From contig BMSM01000006.1 of assembly GCA_014649155.1 (NCBI GenBank), positions 1 through 64,000 on the forward strand: 64,000 nt of DNA. The letters run 5' to 3'. The notes beneath the pieces were generated by a model. That model saw only the letters and a program-made list of their open reading frames with translations, searched no databases and was not told where the DNA came from. The position numbers and the translations under genes are program-made. Below are positions 25,323 through 34,739 of this stretch, one piece after another; position 1 is the first letter of the stretch; every line of letters starts with the position of its first letter. The DNA is from Streptomyces griseoviridis. GTDB taxonomy: Bacteria > Actinomycetota > Actinomycetes > Streptomycetales > Streptomycetaceae.

Positions 25323-26757
25323 CCTGACCCTCGCCGCCGCCGCGGCGGCGATACGGGACCGGCGGCTGTCCCCCGTGGAGCTGGTGGAGTCCGTCCTCGA
25401 CCGGATCACCCGGGTGGAACCCGGGCTGGGCGCCTACGCCACCGTGACGGCGGACCGCGCCCGCGCCTCGGCGCGCGCCGCCGAGGAGGAGATCGCCGCC
25501 GGACACCACCGCGGCCCGCTGCACGGCGTCCCCATGGGCCTGAAGGACCTGATCGACGTGGCGGGGACGGCGACCTCGGCCGGTTCCCGCGTCCGGGACG
25601 GCCACCGGGCCGGCACCGACAGCACGGTCGCCGCCCGGCTGTCGGAGGCCGGCGCGGTCCTGGTCGGCAAGACCCACACCCATGAGTTCGCCTACGGCCT
25701 GATCACGCCGCAGACCCGCAACGCCCGGAACCCCGACCGGGTCGCCGGCGGTTCCAGCGGCGGCTCGGCGGTCGCCGTGGCCGCCGGTACGGCCACCTTC
25801 GCCCTCGGCACCGACACCGGCGGCTCGATCCGGGTGCCCGCCGCCCTCAACGGTGTCGTCGGCCTGAAACCCACCTACGGTCTCGTCCCCCGTCACGGCG
25901 TGACCGCGCTGTCCTGGTCGCTGGACCACGTCGGCCCGATCACCCGCACCGTCGAGGACGCCGCCCTGGTGCTGCCGGCCCTGGCCGGGTACGACCCCCG
26001 GGACCCCGCCTCCGTCCGGAGCGGGCCCCCGGACCACCGCCCGGCCCCGGAACCGGACCTGACCGGCCTGCGCGTCGGCGTCCCGCACACCTACTACTTC
26101 GACCACGTCGACCCCGAGGTGGAGGCCGCCGTCCGGAGGGCCGTCGACCGGCTCAGCGACCTCGGCGCGCGGCTCACCGAGGTCGGCGTGCCGCTGGCCC
26201 GCTACATCCAGGCGACCCAGTGGGGCCTGATGGTCCCGGAGGCCACCGCCTACCACGCGCGGACCCTGCGCGACACCCCCGACCGGTACGCCGAGGACGT
26301 CCGCGTCCTGCTGGAGGCCGGGGAGCTGATGCCGGCCGGCGACCATCTGCGCGCCCAGCGCGCCCGCACCCTGATGCGGCGGGAATGGGCCCGGCTGCTG
26401 ACGGAGGTCGACGTGATCGCCGCCCCCGCGGTCCCGCTCACCGCCGTCCCCGCGGGCCGGGAGAGCGTCACCTGGCCGGACGGCACGGTCGAGGCCGTCT
26501 CCGACGCCTACGTACGCCTCTCCGCGCCGGCCGACATCACCGGCTTCCCCGCGCTGACCCTCCCGGTCGGCCACGACCACGCGGGCCTGCCGATCGGCAT
26601 GCAGCTCCTGGGGCGCCCCTTCGAGGAGGCGACCCTGCTGCGGACCGGACACGCCTACGAACGGACGGCACCCGCGGTCCGCCCGCGGGAACACGCGCCG
26701 CGGGACACGGTGCCCGGTACGGGAGGCGGCGACGCGGGGATTCCCGCCGGTGCGTGA
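25309..26757 (+). CDS. Amidase signature-family hydrolase
   Basis: A 482-residue product of GatA/AtzE type. The Ser-cisSer-Lys catalytic set is visible: K79 in PMGLKD, S149/S150 in AGGSSGGSA and S173 in TDTGGSIR. The C-terminal motif GLPIGMQLLGRPFEE is intact. It would hydrolyse an amide of unknown substrate. Coupled to the AtzG-like gene; the gene set AtzG-amidase-MBL hydrolase-TetR suggests inducible breakdown of an amide or lactam-like compound, by inference. Confidence 0.93.
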   Translation: MTPADLTLAAAAAAIRDRRLSPVELVESVLDRITRVEPGLGAYATVTADRARASARAAEEEIAAGHHRGPLHGVPMGLKDLIDVAGTATSAGSRVRDGHRAGTDSTVAARLSEAGAVLVGKTHTHEFAYGLITPQTRNARNPDRVAGGSSGGSAVAVAAGTATFALGTDTGGSIRVPAALNGVVGLKPTYGLVPRHGVTALSWSLDHVGPITRTVEDAALVLPALAGYDPRDPASVRSGPPDHRPAPEPDLTGLRVGVPHTYYFDHVDPEVEAAVRRAVDRLSDLGARLTEVGVPLARYIQATQWGLMVPEATAYHARTLRDTPDRYAEDVRVLLEAGELMPAGDHLRAQRARTLMRREWARLLTEVDVIAAPAVPLTAVPAGRESVTWPDGTVEAVSDAYVRLSAPADITGFPALTLPVGHDHAGLPIGMQLLGRPFEEATLLRTGHAYERTAPAVRPREHAPRDTVPGTGGGDAGIPAGA

Positions 26758-26785
26758 GGCGCGGCCGGTCACGTCCCGCACCTCA

Positions 26786-26804
26786 AAAGCCAGGCGTTCG
26801 CTTT
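26786..26804. promoter_or_regulatory. Probable TetR operator at the TetR gene
   Basis: AAAGC at 26786-26790 and GCTTT at 26800-26804 are separated by 9 bases, the same core and spacing as the site at 25001-25023. It lies about 60 bases upstream of the TetR start, consistent with autoregulation. Confidence 0.6.
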
Positions 26805-26866
26805 AAGGGTCGTACGATGGCAGGTCCCGCGCCGAGGTGGCGGGGAGGCCGAGGAGAGGCGGAGCG

Positions 26867-27433
26867 GTGAGCCCCCGACAGATGGTGCGTCCCGGCGGGC
26901 GCAGCGCCCGGGTCCAGGAGTCCGTGCACGCCGCCGTGCGCGCGCTGGAGTCCGAGGTGGGCCGCGACGCCCTGACCGTGCCGCTCATCGCCCGCCGCGC
27001 GGGCGTCACCCCGTCCACGGTCTACCGCCGCTGGGGCGACCTGCGGGAACTGCTGTCGGACGTCGCCGTGGAGCGGCTGCGTCCCGAGACGGAGCCCGAG
27101 GAACTCGGCAGCCTCGCCGCCGACCTCACCGCCTGGACGGAGCTGTTCCTGGACGAGATGGCCTCGCCCGGGGGCCGCGCCTACGTCCGCGACGCCCTGC
27201 TCGGCGACCCGGACGGCGGCAACGCCGGGCAGTGCTCGGCGTACGCGGCCGAGCAGATCGAGGTCGTCCTCGCCCGCGCGGCCGGCCGCGGAGAGGCCGT
27301 CCCGGACGTGGAGACGGTCGTCGACCGCGTGGTCGCGCCCCTGATGTACCGCATCCTGTTCCGCCCGGCCGGCCTGGACGCGTCCTACGCCCGTGCCCTG
27401 GTCGCCGGGCTGCTGGACCCGTCCGGCCGCTGA
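26867..27433 (+). CDS. TetR-family transcriptional regulator
   Basis: A 188-residue product; GTG at 26867 follows GGAGAGGCGGAG. The HTH is at about residues 18-65 (VGRDALTVPLIARRAGVTPS, TVYRRWGDLREL). The C-terminal ligand domain resembles the TetR_C_16/AcrR-type helical region (LTAWTELFLDEMASPGG, VDRVVAPLMYRILF). It is downstream of the amidase and likely controls the MBL and amidase promoters and itself through the shared AAAGC-N9-GCYTT sites. Confidence 0.92.
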   Translation: MSPRQMVRPGGRSARVQESVHAAVRALESEVGRDALTVPLIARRAGVTPSTVYRRWGDLRELLSDVAVERLRPETEPEELGSLAADLTAWTELFLDEMASPGGRAYVRDALLGDPDGGNAGQCSAYAAEQIEVVLARAAGRGEAVPDVETVVDRVVAPLMYRILFRPAGLDASYARALVAGLLDPSGR

Positions 27434-27539
27434 CCGGCCCCCGAGGGCGGCGGCTGCCCCCGCCGGGACCGGCGGCGCCGGCGGCGGCTCCCGGCGGGTC
27501 CGGCAGCCCGACGCGCGGTGGGGGCGGGAGACGGGCCGC

Positions 27540-28430
27540 TGCTCTCCGGCGTACGTGATCTTCGCCGTGCGTTCACCGTCCCGTCCGCCTGTCCCGGCCC
27601 CGGGAGTGCGACGATCCGGCCGCAGTGGCCGTATCCGCACGTACCCGAGGCTGGAGGCGGAGTCGTCGGCGGTGCCGCCGGCCCAGGTGACGTGGGTGTC
27701 GGCGAGGTGGGCGGTGATCTCGGGCCAGGCGGACCTTCGCCCCTCGTACGCCTGGACCGGGAGTCGATGAAGGCGGGGCTCGCCTCGGCCTCCTGGTGGC
27801 AGCGGATGACCGTCCCGCCGCCGGTCTCCGTCTCCGCGGGCTCCGGACCCCGGAAGCGGGGACTCATGACGACCTGGCCGCCCAGCGATGAAGCAGTCGA
27901 CGACGAGGGGGTGGCCGTCGAGCTGGAAGCCCCGGGGTTCGGTGGCCGACGGGGTGCCGGGGACCGTCCAGCAGCAGGCGTCCTCGTGGAAGCGGCCGGT
28001 CCGGCCGATCGCCTCGCCGGCCGCCTGGCTGATCCGGCGGACGCGCTCCGTCGTCTCCAGCCCGCCGGCGCTCGGCGCGGTCTGGGGCAGGACGGTGCCG
28101 AGCGCCTTCCGGGGGTCGGTGAGGCCGGCGGGGGAGAGGGATGCCTCGGCGGCCGTGATGACGGGGGCGGTGGCGGCCTTGGCGGAGCGGACCGTGAACA
28201 GGTCGTCGATCCGCCTGCCGTCGGTGGTCAGGCCGAAGAAGTACCCGGTGACGGTCCGGTCGCCGGGTCCGCCGCCCGCCCCGGCGCCCGGGGACCCGCT
28301 GGGCGCGGCGGACGCGTCGGCGATCGCGGTGCCGGTGCTCTCCCGGGCCGGTGCCGACCGGGCGCCGGCGCCGCCCATCGGGGCGACGGCCGTGGCGCCG
28401 GAGGCGAAGAAGACCTTGCGCGGAAAGGAA
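27540..28430 (-). pseudogene. Decayed DUF3500 gene
   Basis: Minus-strand segments match the DUF3500 family in order: TGYFFGLTTDGRRIDDLF (about 28255-28200), PGTPSATEPRGFQLDGHPLV (about 27960-27900), SPRFRGPEP to ASPAFIDSR (about 27865-27765), and PEITAHLADTHVTWAGGTAD (about 27730-27665). The third block is in a different frame from the others, and the family's middle region is largely missing, so at least two frameshifts and deletions have occurred. A signal-peptide-like KVFFASGATAVAP starts it. Boundaries are approximate. Confidence 0.8.
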
Positions 28431-28440
28431 CGGCGCTCCG

Positions 28441-28707
28441 CGTGGGCAGCCGGGCGTCCTCGTGGCGCAGCCGGCGCGGCACCTGGAGGCCGTCCGGATC
28501 GGGCAGCATCCGGTCCGGGACGACGGCGTGCGGGGCGCAGCCGCGCGCCGCGGTGAGCGCGCCGCGGCCGTCGCGCGCGAGGAACGGCCGCCGGCCGGCC
28601 CCGGTGACGGCCCGGGCCGGCGGTGCGGCCGGCCGGGGCTCGTCGCCGACGATCAGCACCCGGACCGTGGCCGGGCGGGCGGCGGAGCGTTCTCGGGCGG
28701 CAGGCAT
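28441..28707 (-). pseudogene. Truncated receiver domain of a response regulator
   Basis: From ATG at 28707 the minus frame reads ATVRVLIVGDEP, then GAGRRPFLARDGRGALTAAR and DGLQVPRRLRHEDARLPT, matching an OmpR-type receiver with degraded positions (GDEP for the acidic pair and VVPDRMLPD around the phospho-acceptor). It stops matching near residue 88 and runs directly into the DUF3500 remnant. No DNA-binding domain remains. Confidence 0.72.
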
Positions 28708-29337
<630 letters not shown>

Positions 29338-29368
29338 CGACGCCGTCGGGTGACCGACGCGTACTTCA

Positions 29369-29406
29369 CAGCTGGGGCCCGCACCGTGGGGTGCGGGCCC
29401 CAGCTG
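29369..29406. terminator. 17-bp perfect stem after the cold-shock gene
   Basis: Arms at 29369-29385 and 29390-29406 pair perfectly around GTGG. It begins 32 bases after the cold-shock gene stop and separates it from the helicase leader. Confidence 0.9.
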
Positions 29407-29436
29407 ATTGCTTTCCGGGACATCGGATCGGATTCC

Positions 29437-29505
29437 CGGGGTATTTCCCCGTTCCGGGACGGACGCGAAATCCGTCCGTTTCGGCACGCCGGGTGAATAC
29501 CCGGC
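29437..29505 (+). promoter_or_regulatory. Structured leader of the DEAD-box helicase
   Basis: Three consecutive perfect hairpins: CGGGG/CCCCG around TATTT at 29437-29451, GGACGGA/TCCGTCC around CGCGAAA at 29457-29477, and GCCGGGT/ACCCGGC around GAAT at 29488-29505. They lie 109-177 bases upstream of the helicase start in an otherwise AT-richer stretch. A cold-responsive or autoregulatory RNA leader is inferred. Confidence 0.5.
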
Positions 29506-29613
29506 CCACTTCCCTGCCCGTACCGTCATTTTCCGGCTCGTTCTCGCGATTCTCAGCGCCGTACCACCGCTGCGGGAATTCCTTGACACGCGCCGCGTCG
29601 AGGAAGGTTCCCC

Positions 29614-31119
29614 ATGAACCGTGCACGTGCCGACCGCCCCTACGACCGCTCCGGCTCCTCCGCCGCCCGGCGCTCCGGCGGTCCCCGCCGCCGCCCCCAG
29701 GGCAACGGCGGCGGGCGCCGTCCGGCCGCGTCCCCGGGCGGTGAGTTCGCGCTGCCGAAGACGGTGACGCCGGCCCTGCCCGCGGTCGACGCCTTCGCCG
29801 AACTGGACCTGCCCGCGAAGCTGCTGGCCACGCTCACCGCCGAGGGCATGAGCGTCCCGTTCCCCATCCAGGCGGCGACCCTGCCGAACTCGCTGGCCGG
29901 CCGGGACGTCCTCGGCCGCGGCCGGACCGGTTCCGGCAAGACCCTCGCCTTCGGTCTCGCGGTCGTGGCCCGTACGCAGGGGCTGCGCGCCGAGCCCAAG
30001 CACCCGCTCGCCCTGGTCCTCGTGCCCACCCGGGAACTGGCCCAGCAGGTCACCGACGCCCTCACCCCGTTCGCCCGTGCCGTCGCGCTGCGGCTGGCCA
30101 CGGTGGTCGGCGGCATGTCGATCGGCCGGCAGGCCGGGGCGCTGCGCTCCGGCGCGGAGATCGTCGTCGCGACGCCGGGCCGGCTCAAGGACCTCATCGA
30201 CCGCGGCGACTGCCGGCTGGACGACGTCGCCGTCACCGTCCTGGACGAGGCCGACCAGATGACCGACATGGGCTTCCTGCCCCAGGTCACCGCCCTGCTG
30301 GACCAGGTGCGCCCGGACGGGCAGCGACTGCTGTTCTCCGCCACCCTGGACCGCAACGTCGACCTGCTGGTGCGCCGCTACCTCACGGACCCGGTCGTCC
30401 ACTCCGTCGACCCGTCCGCGGGCGCGGTCACCACGATGGAACACCACCTGCTCCACGTGAACGACGACGACAAGCAGCGCACCGCCACCGAGATCGCCGC
30501 CCGCGACGGCTCGGTGATCATGTTCCTGGACACCAAGCACGCGGTGGACCGGCTCACCAAGCACCTGCTCAGGAGCGGCGTCCGCGCGGCGGCCCTGCAC
30601 GGCGGCAAGTCCCAGCCGCAGCGCACCCGGACCCTCTCCCAGTTCAAGGACGGCCAGGTGACCGCGCTGATCGCGACCAACGTCGCGGCCCGCGGCATCC
30701 ACGTCGACAACCTGGACCTGGTCGTCAACGTCGACCCGCCGGGCGACCACAAGGACTACCTGCACCGCGGCGGCCGTACCGCCCGCGCGGGCGAGTCCGG
30801 CAGCGTGATCACCCTGGTCACCCCGGGCCAGCGCCGGGAGGTGACCCGGCTGCTGTCCGCCGCCGGGATCGTCCCGCAGGTCACCCGGGTGCGGCCGGGC
30901 GAGGAGGAGCTGACCCGGATCACCGGCGCCCAGGCCCCCTCCGGCATCCCCGTCGTCATCCCCGTGCCCGCGCCCGCCGCGGAGCGTCCGCGCGGCGCCG
31001 GGTCCTCCTCCCGCCGGGGCCGTCGCCGCTCCTCCGGCACGGGCCGGACGGGCGGTGGCACCGGCCGGTCCGGCGGAGGCGGGGCGCCGCGCCGCCAGGG
31101 CACGGGCGGCGCCCGGTGA
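29614..31119 (+). CDS. DEAD-box ATP-dependent RNA helicase
   Basis: A 501-residue product. Helicase motifs in order: Q-region FPIQAATLPNSLAG, motif I GRTGSGKT, Ia PTRELAQQ, Ib ATPGRLKDL, II LDEADQM, III SATLD, V ATNVAARGIHVD and VI HRGGRTARAG. The C-terminus (about 440-501) is Arg/Gly/Ser-rich, typical of RNA-binding tails. ATG at 29614 has GAGGAAGG upstream. Placement after a cold-shock gene suggests a role in unwinding RNA at low temperature. Confidence 0.96.
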   Translation: MNRARADRPYDRSGSSAARRSGGPRRRPQGNGGGRRPAASPGGEFALPKTVTPALPAVDAFAELDLPAKLLATLTAEGMSVPFPIQAATLPNSLAGRDVLGRGRTGSGKTLAFGLAVVARTQGLRAEPKHPLALVLVPTRELAQQVTDALTPFARAVALRLATVVGGMSIGRQAGALRSGAEIVVATPGRLKDLIDRGDCRLDDVAVTVLDEADQMTDMGFLPQVTALLDQVRPDGQRLLFSATLDRNVDLLVRRYLTDPVVHSVDPSAGAVTTMEHHLLHVNDDDKQRTATEIAARDGSVIMFLDTKHAVDRLTKHLLRSGVRAAALHGGKSQPQRTRTLSQFKDGQVTALIATNVAARGIHVDNLDLVVNVDPPGDHKDYLHRGGRTARAGESGSVITLVTPGQRREVTRLLSAAGIVPQVTRVRPGEEELTRITGAQAPSGIPVVIPVPAPAAERPRGAGSSSRRGRRRSSGTGRTGGGTGRSGGGGAPRRQGTGGAR

Positions 31120-31144
31120 CCCCCTCCCCCGGGGTCCGCGGGTC

Positions 31145-31510
31145 CTACTGGTCGGAGTAGCTGAAGTCGCCCACGGTCCAGGCGCTGACGTCCCTGATCG
31201 CCACGCGGTACATCCCGCCGGTCTCCGGAATCCCGAGACTGCCCTGGAGGATGCGCGCGAGGTGGAAGTGCAGATGCGTGGGCGACTGGTCCTGGGGCCG
31301 GTCCCGCTGCCGGACGAAAGCGTCGGCGAACGGACTCAACCGGTCGGAGGTGCGCAGCACCTCCGCCACCCGCTCCCTCCAGGTGGCCTCAGGGGCCAGG
31401 CGGCCCGTGATGACGGCACCCCCGGTCACCACGGTCAGTGACATCTGATTGCTCGACTCCGACTCCACCATCTCGGCGATGGAGACGAGCAGCCCATCAG
31501 TGTTCGGCAT
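31145..31510 (-). CDS. Conserved protein, possibly GvpU-like
   Basis: A 121-residue product. ATG at 31510 is chosen because TAGACT lies 7 bases upstream, giving a near-leaderless transcript. The sequence has MSLTVVTGGAVITGRLAPE, THLHFHLARILQG and AIRDVSAWTVGDFSYSD, a pattern that resembles GvpU-type gas-vesicle accessory proteins, but no other gas-vesicle gene is nearby, so the similarity may be of fold only. Function unassigned. Confidence 0.65.
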   Translation of the reverse strand: MPNTDGLLVSIAEMVESESSNQMSLTVVTGGAVITGRLAPEATWRERVAEVLRTSDRLSPFADAFVRQRDRPQDQSPTHLHFHLARILQGSLGIPETGGMYRVAIRDVSAWTVGDFSYSDQ

Positions 31511-31584
31511 GAGATCGAGTCTATGGGTCACCCGAAGAGGCCCGGCCGCCGCGGCGGCCGGACGCCCCGATGGTGTTGAATCGT

Positions 31585-31620
31585 CCAGGGGCCCGGCGCC
31601 GTACGGCGCCGGGCCCCTGG
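31585..31620. promoter_or_regulatory. 36-bp perfect palindrome in the MerR gene leader
   Basis: Two 16-bp arms (31585-31600 and 31605-31620) pair perfectly around GTAC. It lies 22 bases before the MerR-type start and 75 bases from the divergent gene's start, so it is not at the end of any gene. It could be an operator, an mRNA 5' stabiliser, or an attenuator hairpin. Confidence 0.85.
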
Positions 31621-31642
31621 ACGCGTTGCACTACGAGGTGAC

Positions 31643-32059
31643 ATGACAGCAGGCAATCCGCTCAGCGAACGGCTGGACGACGACGACTACCCCGCGTACA
31701 CCATCGGCCGGGCCGCCGAGATGCTCGGCACCACTCCCGGCTTCCTGCGGGCCCTCGGGGAGGCTCGGCTGATCACCCCGCTGCGCTCCGGGGGCGGTCA
31801 TCGGCGCTACTCCCGCTACCAGTTGCGGATCGCGGCACGGGCCCGCGAACTCGTCGACCAGGGGACCCCGATCGAGGCCGCCTGCCGGATCGTCATCCTC
31901 GAGGACCAGCTGGAGGAGGCACAGCGCATCAACGCCGCGTACCGGCGGGCCGCGGCCGAGGCGGACGACGGGCAGGACGGCGGGGGGAACGGGGACGACG
32001 GGGACGACGGCCCCGGAAGGGACGGTCCCGGACACGCCGGTGCCGGGACCGCCGGGTAG
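31643..32059 (+). CDS. MerR-family transcriptional regulator
   Basis: A 138-residue product. The MerR HTH occupies about residues 17-85: YTIGRAAEMLGTTPGFLRAL, GGHRRYSRYQLRIAARAREL and a helix GTPIEAACRIVILEDQLEEA. The C-terminus is an acidic Gly/Asp-rich tail without a cysteine effector site, so no metal sensing is expected. ATG at 31643 has GAGG 5 bases upstream. A 36-bp palindrome sits in its leader. Confidence 0.87.
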   Translation: MTAGNPLSERLDDDDYPAYTIGRAAEMLGTTPGFLRALGEARLITPLRSGGGHRRYSRYQLRIAARARELVDQGTPIEAACRIVILEDQLEEAQRINAAYRRAAAEADDGQDGGGNGDDGDDGPGRDGPGHAGAGTAG

Positions 32060-32077
32060 CGGCGCCGGACAGGGCGG

Positions 32078-32117
32078 CGGGCCGCCGCCGGCCGGTTTCC
32101 CGGCCTGCGGCGGCCCG
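32078..32117. terminator. Hairpin between MerR and CNNM genes
   Basis: Outer arms 32078-32088 and 32107-32117 (11 bp), and inner arms 32090-32095 and 32100-32105, form a long stem with one mismatch. It lies between convergent genes and can serve both. Confidence 0.8.
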
Positions 32118-32143
32118 TGTGCGGTGGGCGGTGGGCGGTGAGG

Positions 32144-33169
32144 TCAGCCCACCGGCTCGGCCGCCGGGCCCACCAGTTCGGTCAGGACGTCCTCCATCGT
32201 GACGAAGCCCAGGACCGTGCCCGTCTCGCCGGTCACCGCGGCCAGGTGGCTGCCCGTGGCGCGCAGGGCGGTGAGGGTGTCGTCCAGCGGGGTGTCGATG
32301 CGGACCCGGGTGACCGGGTGCAGGGCCGTGCGCGGGAACGGACGGTCGCGGTCGGCCCGGCCCAGGGTGTCCTTGATGTGGAGGTAGCCCAGCAGGGTGC
32401 CGCCCGGCCCGCTGACCGGGAAGCGGGAGAACCCGGCCTCGGCGGCCAGCCGCTCCAGCTCGGCCGGGGTCACGGTGTGCGTGACCGTGCGCATCCGCTG
32501 CGGCGGGACCAGGATCTCGCCGACCGGGCGGGTGCCCAGCTCCAGCGCGTCGCGCAGCCGTTCGCCGTCGGCCGGGGCGAGCAGTCCGGCCTCGCTGGCG
32601 TCGTCCACCATGCGGGCGAGCTGGTCGTCGGTGAAGACGGCCTCGACCTCGTCCTTCGGCTCGACCCGCAGCAGCTTCAGCAGGGTGTTGGCGAAGGCGT
32701 TGATCCCGAAGATCACCGGCTTGAGCGCCCGGGTGAGGGCGACCAGCGGCGGTCCGAGGACCATCGCGGTGGCGGCCGGGGCGGCCAGCGCGATGTTCTT
32801 GGGGATCATCTCGCCGATCAGCATGTGCAGATACGTGGCGAGGGCCAGGGCGATGGCGAAGGCGATCGGGTGGACCAGGGCGTGCGGCATGTGCACCGCC
32901 TCGAAGGCGGGCTCCAGCAGGTGCGCGATGGCCGGTTCGGCGACCGCGCCCAGCACCAGCGAGGAGACGGTGATGCCGAGCTGGGCGGTGGCCAGCAGCG
33001 CGGAGATGTGCTCCAGGCCCCACAGCGTCATCCGGGCCCGCTTGTCGCCCTTCTGCGCGCGCGGCTCGATCTGGCTGCGGCGCACCGAGATCAGGGCGAA
33101 CTCGCCGCCCACGAAGAAGGCGTTGGTCACCAGCGTCAGCGCGCCGATGAGGAGCTGGACGGCGGTCAT
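32144..33169 (-). CDS. CNNM/CBS-domain membrane protein (short form)
   Basis: A 341-residue product. A DUF21/CNNM domain with 4 membrane segments covers about residues 1-180 (FFVGGEFALISVRRSQIEPR, TAQLGITVSSLVLG, GEMIPKNIAL). Two CBS domains lie at about 210-330 (ILVPPQRMRTVT, FSRFPVSGPG, LAAVTGETGTVLGFVTMEDV). The C-terminal CorC_HlyC domain is absent. Relatives handle Mg2+ or other cation export; older databases call them hemolysins. It overlaps the start of its longer paralogue gene by 4 bases. Confidence 0.92.
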   Translation of the reverse strand: MTAVQLLIGALTLVTNAFFVGGEFALISVRRSQIEPRAQKGDKRARMTLWGLEHISALLATAQLGITVSSLVLGAVAEPAIAHLLEPAFEAVHMPHALVHPIAFAIALALATYLHMLIGEMIPKNIALAAPAATAMVLGPPLVALTRALKPVIFGINAFANTLLKLLRVEPKDEVEAVFTDDQLARMVDDASEAGLLAPADGERLRDALELGTRPVGEILVPPQRMRTVTHTVTPAELERLAAEAGFSRFPVSGPGGTLLGYLHIKDTLGRADRDRPFPRTALHPVTRVRIDTPLDDTLTALRATGSHLAAVTGETGTVLGFVTMEDVLTELVGPAAEPVG

Positions 33170-34518
33170 CGGGCCATCTCCTCGTGCGCGTGGCGGTCCT
33201 GGCGGTCCTGCTCGGGCACGGCCGCCGGGGCGGGCGGCGCGGTGACGCGCAGCCGGTCGGCGCGGTGGTGGTCGACGTCGAGGACGTCCAGCCGCCAGCC
33301 GCCGTCCAGCTCGACCGTGTCGCCCTTGGCGGGAATCCGGGACAGGTGGGTGGCGACCAGGCCGGCGAGCGTCTCGTACGGCCCCTGCGGCGCGCTCAGC
33401 CCGATCGGGGCGAGCTGGTCGATGCGGACCGAGCCGTCCGCCTCCCAGGTTCCCTCGCCGGCCGGCTGGAGGTCGGGGGCCTCCACCGGGTCGTGCTCGT
33501 CGCGGACCTCGCCGACGACCTCCTCGACGATGTCCTCCACGGTGGCCACGCCGGCCGTGCCGCCGTACTCGTCGATGACGACGGCCATGGTGCGGGCGGC
33601 GCGCATGCGCTCCAGGAGGCGGTCGGCGGGCAGGCTGTCGGGGACCAGGAGGGGCGCGGTGGCCAGCGCGGTGACCGGGGTGACCGCCCGCTTCTGCGGC
33701 TCAAGGGCCAGGACGTCACGGATGTGGACGGTGCCGATGACCTCGTCCAGGCTGTCCCGGTAGACCGGGAAGCGGGACAGGCCGGTGGCGTGCGACAGGT
33801 TGGCGGCGTCCGCGGCGGTGGCGTGCGCCTCCAGGGCCTTGACGTCCACGCGGGGCGTCATCACGTTCTCCGCGGTCAGCTCGCTCAGGTGCAGGGTGCG
33901 TACGAACAGCTCGGCGGAGTCGGCCTCCAGGGCGCCCTCGGCGGCCGAGTGCCGGGCGAGCGCGACCAGTTCCTCGGGGCTGCGGGCGGAGGCCAGCTCC
34001 TCGGCGGGCTCCAGGCCGAAGCGGCGTACGACGCGGTTCGCGGTGTTGTTCAGGTGGCCGATGAAGGGGCCGAAGGCGGCGGTGAAGCCGCGCTGCGGGG
34101 TGGCGACCACCTTGGCGACGGCCAGCGGGCGGGAGATCGCCCAGTTCTTGGGCACCAGCTCGCCGACGACCATCAGGACGACGGTGGACAGGGCCACCCC
34201 GAGCACGGACGCCACGGTGGACGCGGCGCCGCCCAGGCCCATCGCCTCCAGCGGCCCGCGCAGCAGCGCGGCCAGCGACGGCTCGGCGAGCATGCCGATG
34301 ACCAGGGAGGTGACGGTGATGCCGAGCTGGGCGCCGGAGAGCTGGAGGGTGAGGCGGCGTACGGCCTTCAGGGCGCCGTCGGCGCCGCGCTCGCCGTTCT
34401 CGGCGGCGCGCTCCAGGTCACCGCGCTCGACGGTGGTGAGGGAGAACTCGGCCGCGACGAACACGGCGCAGAGCAGGGTGAGGAGGACGGCCAGCAGAAG
34501 CAGCAGGACCTCGGTCAC
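33166..34518 (-). CDS. CNNM/CBS/CorC membrane protein (long form)
   Basis: A 450-residue product; GTG at 34518 begins the first membrane helix (VLLLLLAVLLTLLCAVFVAA), so the upstream in-frame extension is dropped. CNNM domain at about 1-190, CBS pair at about 200-340 (ENVMTPRVDVKALE, GLSRFPVYRDSLDEVIGTVH, VIDEYGGTAGVATVEDIVEE), and a CorC_HlyC domain at about 350-435. Adjacent paralogous CNNM genes are common in Actinobacteria and may form a heteromer. Confidence 0.93.
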   Translation of the reverse strand: MTEVLLLLLAVLLTLLCAVFVAAEFSLTTVERGDLERAAENGERGADGALKAVRRLTLQLSGAQLGITVTSLVIGMLAEPSLAALLRGPLEAMGLGGAASTVASVLGVALSTVVLMVVGELVPKNWAISRPLAVAKVVATPQRGFTAAFGPFIGHLNNTANRVVRRFGLEPAEELASARSPEELVALARHSAAEGALEADSAELFVRTLHLSELTAENVMTPRVDVKALEAHATAADAANLSHATGLSRFPVYRDSLDEVIGTVHIRDVLALEPQKRAVTPVTALATAPLLVPDSLPADRLLERMRAARTMAVVIDEYGGTAGVATVEDIVEEVVGEVRDEHDPVEAPDLQPAGEGTWEADGSVRIDQLAPIGLSAPQGPYETLAGLVATHLSRIPAKGDTVELDGGWRLDVLDVDHHRADRLRVTAPPAPAAVPEQDRQDRHAHEEMAR

Positions 34519-34646
34519 CGTGCCACCCCCGCTCCGACACGGGTCGGGACAGGGCCGGTACTGGGAGGCTCCATTACGGAACGGGGCTCCTTTTGAGTCA
34601 GAGGGTCGGGTCCCATGGTAAAGGAAGAGCAAAGCCGCGCCAACGG

Positions 34647-34725
34647 CTCTACTTGACTGTAGAGAACGGCGCGCCTTCGCGGAATGTTCCCCGGCGATCC
34701 CTGATAGCTTCTACACAACTGTAGA
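34647..34725. promoter_or_regulatory. Two TCTAC-N6-GTAG(A) palindromes upstream of TerB gene
   Basis: Site 1: CTCTAC at 34647-34652 and GTAGAG at 34659-34664 around TTGACT. Site 2: TCTAC at 34710-34714 and GTAGA at 34721-34725 around ACAACT. TAGCTT (34705-34710) just before site 2 could be a -10 box, putting site 2 at the transcription start. The same arms and spacing occur upstream of terD at 19147-19162. Confidence 0.6.
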
Positions 34726-34739
34726 GGAACGGAGTGCTC

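Noticed and set aside
31145..31510. Gas-vesicle gene cluster
   Set aside because: Only a weak GvpU-like pattern in one protein; no gvpA or other gvp gene is present.
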